The notes below the pieces were generated by a model. The model made no database searches and was not told the DNA's origin. It was given only the letters and a program-made list of their open reading frames with translations. Of a stretch of DNA of 6,016 nt, positions 1 through 5,000 are shown piece after piece. Position 1 is the first letter of the stretch. Each line of letters opens with the position of its first letter. Made by a program: the position numbers and the translations under genes. The DNA lies in contig CAKTED010000107.1 in assembly GCA_934546725.1 (NCBI GenBank), positions 1 to 6,016 of the forward strand, given 5' to 3'. The stretch is from an uncultured Oscillospiraceae bacterium (lineage in GTDB: Bacteria; Bacillota; Clostridia; Oscillospirales; Oscillospiraceae).

Positions 1-1626
1 ATACTGGCTCATGCCGACATTATGCCCCCAGCCGGAGCCGGAAACAACATATTTATCCGCGCTTATCACTCCGCCACTGCCGCCGGTCGCGCCGGTTATG
101 GTCTCAACGCCCGAGGAGCTTATCACGCTTATGCCTCCGAGCCCGTCTACGGCCTCCACCACTCCTCCGCTGCCAACGGCGTATATTTCAGAAACGTTTT
201 CTATCGTGGAGGCGCCGTTTACATATATTGGCGAGCCCCCGCCCTGCCCCTCTGCGTTTATCGTAAAGCGCATGCTGTATGTATATTTGCTGTATGTCGG
301 ACTGTAAAGTATCGTACTGGCGCTGTATTTGGAAAAAGTCCAGTTTTTCCCTTTTGAATCAGTGAATTTGAGAGAGTATATGTTGCCGAGCTTCGTATAT
401 GTCGGCGTTATGCTCACTATATCCGAGCATTTATAGCCCTTGGCCTGCAATATGCTCGTTATCTCTGCCGAGGTATATGTATATGTCCAGCTCGAGCGGC
501 CGGTATCGACGTACTGCTCATAGGGATCGATAACTCCGCGCAGATACGGCAGAGCCTCGTTGAAAACATTCTCGCTGTCCTCCGTAGCGCCACCGTCTGA
601 CGAGGCGTAAAATATCTGGCAGAGCTCGCCGTCATAGGTTATATACATGCCCTTTGTTTCCTCAACGGCTCTGTTGCTGCCCTCTCCTGCGCTGTTCGTG
701 CCATAATACGCCTGGCAGCAGGTAGTTCGGCAAAGGTCGAAGCCGTAGCTTTTATGTCCGTTTATATGAGCCGCAGCGTAGGTTCTTGCGCAGATCGCCT
801 GCGCCTTGAGAGCCTCGAGCGGCCACGCGGTATTCATCTCATATGGTACGACGCCTTTGATGTAGTCCTCTATGTCCACAACGTTTATAACCGTCATATT
901 TCCCCCGCTTTGGCGGGTATACTGGAATGCGCCGTAATATTTGTAGCCCTTGAACCACGTCTGCGTACCGGCTCCGCTCGAGTCCGCTCTGGCCTTCACG
1001 GCAAGCGAGGCGGAGGTACCGTAATCGAACTGAAACAGTATGCGCGTGCTGCCCGTTGCTACGACTGTAACGCACGAGGAGCTTGCCGTCATGGCGGTTC
1101 CCGAAAGTCCGCGCTCGGATCTCGCCGTCTCTGCGCCGGACTGCGAGGTATAGCTGCCCACGCATACATACCAGGTGCCGTTGTGATACGCCGGGAACGC
1201 ATCAGAATATGCGGCGGCAGCAGTCTTTGCTGCGGCGAAATCTGCAAAGGTCTGCTCAAGGCGGATATGGTAGCAGCCGATAACGTCATATGTTGAGCCT
1301 GGCACGGCGTCATAGTAGCTGCTGCCTGAAAGGTACATGTTCCAGTCCTTCAGCATGGTCAGCTTCGTTTCGTCCGTTTCACCAACGGCGTGGAACTCCC
1401 GCTGCGCGTCATAGTAGCCAAAGGTGTATCCGCTGCCGATATGATTCTCCAGGTTTGCCGACGCCAAAGCGTCGTTCCCGTAATAAAGACCTATTTTAAG
1501 GGTAGTCGTCGGATTTGTATACGCCAGTGCTTCAGGTGCGGTTCCCGCAAGGCATGCCGCGCACATAAGCGCCGTGGCGGCGGACATTATTGCGGCAAGC
1601 GTTCTTTTAAGCCATTTTCTTTTCAT
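1..1626 (-). CDS. Secreted SpoIID/LytB-domain protein with SPOR-like N-terminal segment (C-terminus cut by window edge)
   Basis: An uninterrupted frame of 542 codons runs off the left edge. The start ATG (1626-1624) is preceded by GGAG seven bases upstream. Residues 1-35 form a Sec signal peptide: basic MKRKWLKR, a hydrophobic core, and a likely cleavage after ALA35. Residues about 119-165 resemble a SPOR domain, with YHIRL at the start and WYVCVGSYTS at the end. The SpoIID core starts near 244. It shows EDYIKGVVPYEM (Glu263 aligns with the catalytic Glu of SpoIID), WPLEALKAQAICARTYA (268-284), ASSDGGATE (341-349) and PYLRGV (360-365). The hallmark GWGHNVGMSQY (532-542) is cut at the edge. 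His291, Cys299, Cys303 and Cys304 lie where some clostridial SpoIID proteins bind zinc. Family role: SpoIID is a lytic transglycosylase on glycan stripped of peptides, and LytB enhances amidases. Which of these applies here cannot be told. The family call is firm; a role in engulfment is only possible. Confidence 0.9.
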   Translation of the reverse strand, partial: MKRKWLKRTLAAIMSAATALMCAACLAGTAPEALAYTNPTTTLKIGLYYGNDALASANLENHIGSGYTFGYYDAQREFHAVGETDETKLTMLKDWNMYLSGSSYYDAVPGSTYDVIGCYHIRLEQTFADFAAAKTAAAAYSDAFPAYHNGTWYVCVGSYTSQSGAETARSERGLSGTAMTASSSCVTVVATGSTRILFQFDYGTSASLAVKARADSSGAGTQTWFKGYKYYGAFQYTRQSGGNMTVINVVDIEDYIKGVVPYEMNTAWPLEALKAQAICARTYAAAHINGHKSYGFDLCRTTCCQAYYGTNSAGEGSNRAVEETKGMYITYDGELCQIFYASSDGGATEDSENVFNEALPYLRGVIDPYEQYVDTGRSSWTYTYTSAEITSILQAKGYKCSDIVSITPTYTKLGNIYSLKFTDSKGKNWTFSKYSASTILYSPTYSKYTYSMRFTINAEGQGGGSPIYVNGASTIENVSEIYAVGSGGVVEAVDGLGGISVISSSGVETITGATGGSGGVISADKYVVSGSGWGHNVGMSQY

Positions 1627-1633
1627 TATTTAT

Positions 1634-1637
1634 CTCC
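1634..1637 (-). promoter_or_regulatory. Shine-Dalgarno site of the SpoIID-like gene
   Basis: On the minus strand GGAG is followed by seven bases (ATAAATA) and then ATG at 1626. This places the start right before the basic MKRKWLKR signal-peptide head and supports that start choice. Confidence 0.8.
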
Positions 1638-1665
1638 AAACGCAATTCTTTGTTACCCTTTACCA

Positions 1666-1694
1666 TTGACAGTTTTTTTTTCTTCTGATATTAT
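1666..1694 (+). promoter_or_regulatory. Predicted sigma-A promoter of the asd-dapA-dapB operon
   Basis: A perfect -35 TTGACA (1666-1671), a 17-base spacer and -10 TATTAT (1689-1694, five of six) with an upstream TGA that makes an extended -10. The start point would be near 1701, giving a leader of about 135 bases before asd. The spacer contains a run of nine T, which could give it unusual curvature. It sits inside the predicted leader of the opposite gene. Confidence 0.75.
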
Positions 1695-1708
1695 ATTTGG
1701 AATAATAA

Positions 1709-1730
1709 GCGGATTTTTATACACATCCGC
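1709..1730. repeat. Inverted repeat between the two facing start points
   Basis: GCGGAT (1709-1714) and ATCCGC (1725-1730) are perfect 6-base arms around a 10-base A+T-rich centre. The repeat lies between the predicted start sites of the two opposing promoters (about 1701 and 1738), so it falls within the first transcribed bases of both leaders. It could be an operator for a dimeric regulator or a small RNA hairpin. No known operator consensus is recognised. Confidence 0.45.
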
Positions 1731-1744
1731 CCGTATTATATATC

Positions 1745-1772
1745 ATTATAGCAAAATTGTCGATTTTTGCAA
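1745..1772 (-). promoter_or_regulatory. Predicted sigma-A promoter for the SpoIID-like gene
   Basis: Read on the minus strand: a -35-like TTGCAA (1772-1767), a 16-base spacer and a perfect -10 TATAAT (1750-1745) preceded by TGC, an extended -10. Transcription would start near 1738, giving a leader of about 110 bases. The -10 is excellent and the -35 matches TTGACA at only four of six positions. It lies downstream of, and faces, the asd promoter. Confidence 0.65.
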
Positions 1773-1810
1773 GCCGTGATGAAATTTTTGCAGTTTTTTC
1801 ATCGCCTTGC
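1769..1810 (+). promoter_or_regulatory. Long hairpin in the asd leader, possible attenuator
   Basis: The 5' arm GCAAG (1769-1773) plus GTGATGAAA (1776-1784) pairs with TTTCATCGC (1797-1805) plus CTTGC (1806-1810). This gives 14 pairs, one of them a G-T wobble, with a two-base CC bulge and a 12-base loop. GGG and then five T (1814-1818) follow, ahead of the ribosome site at 1825. The loop segment TTGCA (1788-1792) can pair instead with TGCAA (1768-1772), which would break the lower stem. The shape suits a weak terminator or a fold affecting translation. No lysine riboswitch or T-box landmark is seen. Confidence 0.5.
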
Positions 1811-1824
1811 GGGTTTTTGGGAAC

Positions 1825-1830
1825 AGGAGG
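1825..1830 (+). promoter_or_regulatory. Shine-Dalgarno site that fixes the asd start
   Basis: A perfect AGGAGG lies six bases before ATG at 1837. It rules against the longer in-frame TTG start at 1807, which lies inside the leader hairpin and has no ribosome site. Proteins of this family begin a few residues before the Gly-rich nucleotide loop, as the 1837 start does. Confidence 0.9.
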
Positions 1831-1836
1831 CATATT

Positions 1837-2922
1837 ATGGAAAAGTTTAAAGCAGGTATTGTCGGCGCTACGGGTATGGTCGGTCAGCGCTTCATAACTC
1901 TCATATCCGACCATCCCTGGTTCGAGCTGAAGGTACTGGCCGCAAGCGCCCGCAGCGCGGGCAAAACCTATGAGGAGGCCGTGGCAGGCAGATGGGCCAT
2001 GGAGGCTCCCATGCCCGAGAAGGTAAAAAGCATCGTAGTTATGGACGCCGTGGTCGACGCCGAAAAAATTGCCTCCGAGGTGGATTTCATCTTCTGCGCC
2101 GTAGATATGAACAAGGACGATATCCGCGCTCTTGAGGAAAGGTACGCAAAGCTTGAATGCCCCGTCGTATCCAACAACAGCGCAAACCGCTGGACCCCGG
2201 ACGTTCCCATGGTCGTGCCGGAGCTCAACCCCGAGCATCTTGAGGTGATCGCAGCGCAGAGAAAGCGCCTCGGCACAAAAAACGGCTTTATAGCTGTAAA
2301 ATCCAACTGCTCCATTCAGAACTACGTTCCCGCGCTGCATCCCATGCGCGAGTTCGGCATCGAAAAAATTCTCGTCTGCACCTACCAGGCCATATCCGGC
2401 GCGGGCAAAACCTTTGAGCGCTGGCCCGAGATGATAGACAACGTTATCCCCTACATAGGCGGCGAGGAGGAGAAGTCCGAGCAGGAGCCGCTCAAGATTT
2501 GGGGCCACGTTGAAAACGGCGCCATCGTAAAGGCCGCCGCTCCCGCCATTACGGCGCAGTGCATCCGCGTTCCCGTAACGAACGGCCACATGTCCGCCAC
2601 GTTCGTAAGCTTCAAAAACAGGCCCACCGAGCAGGACTTCATCTCCCGCTGGGCGAGCTTCAGAGGCCGCGCGCAGGAGCTGGAGCTTCCATCCGCTCCC
2701 CGCCAGTTCCTCCACTATTTCACCGAAAACGACCGTCCTCAGACCCGCATCGACCGCGAGCTTGAGCACGGCATGGCCGTTTCCATCGGCCGCCTGCGTC
2801 CCGATACGCAGTATGATTACAAATTCGTAGCTCTTTCCCACAACACCCTCAGAGGCGCTGCCGGAGGCGCGGTCCTCCTCGCGGAGCTGCTCTGCGCGGA
2901 GGGCTACATCACCCACCGCTAA
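1837..2922 (+). CDS. asd: Aspartate-semialdehyde dehydrogenase, archaeal/fungal type
   Basis: It reduces L-aspartyl-4-phosphate with NADPH to aspartate 4-semialdehyde, the branch point to diaminopimelate/lysine and to threonine/methionine, in the cytosol. The protein has 361 residues, a normal length for the archaeal/fungal-type branch. Visible features are the nucleotide loop GATGMVGQ (10-17), PVVSNNSANR where phosphate-binding residues are expected, the active-site SNCSIQN with nucleophile Cys158, YQAISGAGK (183-191) with conserved Gln184, and RELEHGMAVSIGR with the acid/base His311. The SNCS and ELEHGM motifs set it apart from the E. coli-type enzyme. It is first in the operon, with the dapA start 35 bases after its stop. 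All key residues are present. A close dehydrogenase such as malonyl-CoA reductase is unlikely given the dapA-dapB neighbours. Confidence 0.96.
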   Translation: MEKFKAGIVGATGMVGQRFITLISDHPWFELKVLAASARSAGKTYEEAVAGRWAMEAPMPEKVKSIVVMDAVVDAEKIASEVDFIFCAVDMNKDDIRALEERYAKLECPVVSNNSANRWTPDVPMVVPELNPEHLEVIAAQRKRLGTKNGFIAVKSNCSIQNYVPALHPMREFGIEKILVCTYQAISGAGKTFERWPEMIDNVIPYIGGEEEKSEQEPLKIWGHVENGAIVKAAAPAITAQCIRVPVTNGHMSATFVSFKNRPTEQDFISRWASFRGRAQELELPSAPRQFLHYFTENDRPQTRIDRELEHGMAVSIGRLRPDTQYDYKFVALSHNTLRGAAGGAVLLAELLCAEGYITHR

Positions 2923-2957
2923 GCCGCTTTCATACCGACACATAGGAGTTATATCTG

Positions 2958-3848
2958 ATGAAACAGCCATTATTCAAAGGTTCCGCCACAGCGCTCGTGA
3001 CCCCGTTCAGAGACGGTCACATCAACTATGACGTAATGAAAAAGCTCATCGACATGCAGATAGAAGGCGGCACCTCCGCCCTCATAATCTGCGGAACTAC
3101 GGGCGAAAGCGCCACCCAGACTCTTGAGGAGCACATGGAGGCCGTGGATTTCTGTGCTAAATACGCCGCTGGACGCATTACCATCATCGCAGGCGCCGGC
3201 TCGAATGACACCGCAGCCGCCGTAATGCTCTCGCGCCACGCCGAGGCCTCCGGCGCCGATGGCCTGCTCATAGTCACGCCGTACTATAACAAAGCCACTC
3301 AGAAGGGTCTTATTCGCCATTACAGCGTTATTGCCGACAGCGTGAACGTACCCATAATTCTGTACAACGTTCCCAGCCGCACCGGCTGCGGCTTTACTGC
3401 CGAAACATATAAGGAGCTTTCGAGGCATCCCAACATAATCGGCGTCAAGGAAGCCAGCGGCAATTTCTCCCTTGTAAGCGAGACCCGTGCCATCTGCGAC
3501 GATGACTTCTATATCTGGAGCGGTGACGATGCTCTCACGCTCCCACTCATGGCCATGGGTGCGCAGGGCGTCATATCAGTTCTGGCAAATTTTCTGCCAG
3601 ACGTCATGTCTGAAATATGCTCGCTCTGCTTCAAAAACGACTTCAAGGCTGCGCGTGAGCTGAACTATAAGTACATCCACCTCATGAACGCCATGTTCTG
3701 CGAAGTAAACCCCATCCCGGTAAAAACGGCCATGAATCTGCTCGGCTATGACGTAGGCGGTCTGCGCCTTCCGCTGTGCGAGATGGAACCGGCAAACGTT
3801 GAAAAGCTCAAGCGCGAGCTTATAAATGTCGGTCTCAAGCTTGTTTAA
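2958..3848 (+). CDS. dapA: 4-hydroxy-tetrahydrodipicolinate synthase
   Basis: A class I aldolase that condenses pyruvate with aspartate semialdehyde, the first committed step of the diaminopimelate pathway. It has 296 residues, typical for the family, and a single TIM barrel. Visible are GTTGES (46-51, with Thr47/Thr48 of the proton relay), VTPYYNKATQ, LYNVPSRTG (135-143, with Tyr136 and the substrate-binding Arg141) and GVKEASG (162-168) with Schiff-base Lys164. VNPIPVK near the C-terminal part is also typical of true DapA. AGGAG (2944-2948) precedes ATG by nine bases. The related N-acetylneuraminate lyase and KDG aldolases share the fold, but these motifs and the place between asd and dapB fit DapA. 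Lysine feedback inhibition cannot be judged by eye. Confidence 0.97.
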   Translation: MKQPLFKGSATALVTPFRDGHINYDVMKKLIDMQIEGGTSALIICGTTGESATQTLEEHMEAVDFCAKYAAGRITIIAGAGSNDTAAAVMLSRHAEASGADGLLIVTPYYNKATQKGLIRHYSVIADSVNVPIILYNVPSRTGCGFTAETYKELSRHPNIIGVKEASGNFSLVSETRAICDDDFYIWSGDDALTLPLMAMGAQGVISVLANFLPDVMSEICSLCFKNDFKAARELNYKYIHLMNAMFCEVNPIPVKTAMNLLGYDVGGLRLPLCEMEPANVEKLKRELINVGLKLV

Positions 3849-3897
3849 GCCTTTTTCATGGATCGCATAAGCTCCTTCAACCACTATTTATAAAAGC

Positions 3898-3903
3898 GAG
3901 GTG
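3898..3903 (+). promoter_or_regulatory. Shine-Dalgarno site that selects a TTG start for dapB
   Basis: GAGGTG lies nine bases before TTG at 3913. A GTG at 3901 is in frame, but it overlaps this site and would add an atypical four-residue stretch. The TTG start yields MTKVIISGCCGRMG, the usual DapB beginning. Confidence 0.75.
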
Positions 3904-3912
3904 TTTTTTATC

Positions 3913-4671
3913 TTGACGAAGGTAATTATCTCAGGCTGCTGCGGCAGGATGGGGCAGGCCGTCGCACGGCTCTGCGCCGGCGATCTCGGCATTTCCATCG
4001 CCGCGGGCTTTGATCCGCTCGGGCAGACCTGCGATTTTCCGGTATACTCCTCTCCCGAGGACTTTTCCGGCGAGGCGGACGTTGTCATAGACTTTTCCTC
4101 CCCCGCCGCGCTTGAGCCGCTGCTTGGCTTTGGCCTTTCGCGCGGCATTCCCCTTGTGCTCTGCTCCACCGGATACAGCGACGGGCAGCTTGCGGAAATA
4201 AATAAAGCTTCGGAACGTATCCCCGTTTTCCGCTCGGCAAACATGTCTCTGGGCATAAACGTGCTCATGGAGCTTGTCCGCCGCGCGGCGGAGATAATGG
4301 GCGACAGCTTTGATATTGAGATAGTAGAAAAGCACCACAATCAGAAAAAGGATGCTCCGAGCGGCACGGCCCTGATGCTTGCCGACGCGGCGAAGGCCGG
4401 ACTGCCCTGGCAGCCCGAATATGTCTTTGACCGCAGCGGCGTCCGTCAGCCGCGCGGCAAAACGGAGATCGGTATCTCCGCCGTTCGCGGCGGCACGATC
4501 CCCGGCGAGCACTCCGTCATCTTCGCCGGTAAGGACGAAGTGATAGAGTTCAAACACACCGTATATTCCCGCGAGGTTTTCGCCTCCGGCGCGGTGAAGG
4601 CCGCCAGATTCATGGCCGGGGTCAAGGCCCCCGGCATGTATGACATGAGCGACGTTCTGAAAAGCATCTGA
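3913..4671 (+). CDS. dapB: 4-hydroxy-tetrahydrodipicolinate reductase
   Basis: It reduces the DapA product with NAD(P)H to tetrahydrodipicolinate, the precursor of diaminopimelate. With the TTG start it has 252 residues, near the short clostridial form (E. coli has about 270). The N-terminal Rossmann domain shows GCCGRMG (8-14) and VVIDFSSP. LVLCSTGYS and SANMSLGINV mark the usual hinge and domain junction. The C-terminal substrate domain has EKHHNQKKDAPSGTA (139-153), with catalytic His141, Lys145 and the PSGT loop, then ISAVRGGTIPGEHSV and FKHTVYSREVFASGAV. It is last in the operon, 64 bases after dapA, a wider gap than asd-dapA. The TTG start may lower its translation. All family motifs are present, so I am very sure of the call. 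Confidence 0.97.
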   Translation: MTKVIISGCCGRMGQAVARLCAGDLGISIAAGFDPLGQTCDFPVYSSPEDFSGEADVVIDFSSPAALEPLLGFGLSRGIPLVLCSTGYSDGQLAEINKASERIPVFRSANMSLGINVLMELVRRAAEIMGDSFDIEIVEKHHNQKKDAPSGTALMLADAAKAGLPWQPEYVFDRSGVRQPRGKTEIGISAVRGGTIPGEHSVIFAGKDEVIEFKHTVYSREVFASGAVKAARFMAGVKAPGMYDMSDVLKSI

Positions 4672-4688
4672 AAATCACATATGCAGCA

Positions 4689-4716
4689 AAACCGGCGGAC
4701 TAATGTCCGCCGGTTT
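4689..4716. terminator. Bidirectional intrinsic terminator between convergent units
   Basis: AAACCGGCGGAC (4689-4700) and GTCCGCCGGTTT (4705-4716) form a perfect 12-base stem with the four-base loop TAAT. Read rightward it ends the dap operon 17 bases after the dapB stop, with TTTCTTG following. Read leftward it lies 9 bases past the small membrane gene and ends in TTTTGC. It fits both directions. Confidence 0.9.
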
Positions 4717-4725
4717 CTTGTATGT

Positions 4726-4977
4726 TCAGAATATGTTTTTCATCAGCAGATACGCGTTCACTGCCGTCATTACCGCCGCAAACGCAATGAATACAATGCT
4801 CACCACTCTCACCGCTCTGGACGGCGTGCTTTTTATCACGAAATAAAGGTATGCCATCCACAGCAGATATGCAGCGATGATAACGCCGCTGCGGCGCACA
4901 AAAACAGACAGTAAGAAAACCGTGTTCACGAGCCGCATTCCGTTTTCGGAAAGCAGGCATTTTTTAAGCTTGCTCAT
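4726..4977 (-). CDS. Small integral membrane protein of unknown function
   Basis: An 83-residue protein of no family I recognise. GGAGG (4987-4983) precedes the ATG by five bases, which together with its position makes it a credible gene. The first 15 residues are basic and polar (MSKLKK start). A weak hydrophobic stretch at 17-27 ends in Arg-Arg. Two strong membrane helices follow at about 31-48 (GVIIAAYLLWMAYLYFVI) and 58-79, joined by a short positive loop (KSTPSRAVR). A two-helix hairpin with that loop in the cytoplasm fits the positive-inside rule, with the N-terminal part then uncertain. No catalytic motif is visible. It starts 23 bases after the URO-D-like gene and ends just before the shared terminator, so the two are probably co-transcribed. 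Whether they work together is unknown. Confidence 0.75.
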   Translation of the reverse strand: MSKLKKCLLSENGMRLVNTVFLLSVFVRRSGVIIAAYLLWMAYLYFVIKSTPSRAVRVVSIVFIAFAAVMTAVNAYLLMKNIF

Positions 4978-5000
4978 TTTCCCCTCCGTTTCTCCGCGCG

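Noticed and set aside
491..824. The 11-base repeat CTCGAGCGGCC at 491-501 and 814-824
   Set aside because: Both copies lie in coding sequence, in unrelated protein motifs and in different reading registers. Chance in G+C-rich codons explains them.
754..1296. A 180-codon plus-strand open frame within the SpoIID-like gene
   Set aside because: The minus-strand frame is unbroken for 542 codons and holds the SpoIID hallmarks, so this is a shadow.
1552..1563. Lipobox at Cys22 or Cys25 of the SpoIID-like signal peptide
   Set aside because: The residues before each cysteine do not fit the lipobox (-3 is Ala or Cys). Cleavage after ALA35 is more natural.
1701..1836. Lysine riboswitch or T-box in the asd leader
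   Set aside because: The leader is only about 135 bases and lacks the T-box sequence and the multi-helix junction that an L-box needs.
1779..1850. A possible 23-codon leader peptide (MKFLQFFHRL start) overlapping the asd start
   Set aside because: It has no Shine-Dalgarno site and no run of lysine, threonine or methionine codons. Its ATG lies within the hairpin arm.
1717..2970. A 417-codon open frame on the minus strand opposite asd
   Set aside because: It is a shadow of asd caused by biased codon use. It has no ribosome site, its product resembles nothing, and the asd motifs on the other strand are decisive.
3839..3856. GCTT-GTTT-AAGC followed by CTTTTT at the dapA stop, a terminator-like element
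   Set aside because: The stem is only four pairs and overlaps the dapA stop. It is too weak to separate dapB from the operon.
3931..4557. A 208-codon open frame opposite dapB
   Set aside because: It is the antisense of a motif-complete dapB, with no ribosome site and a composition typical of a shadow.
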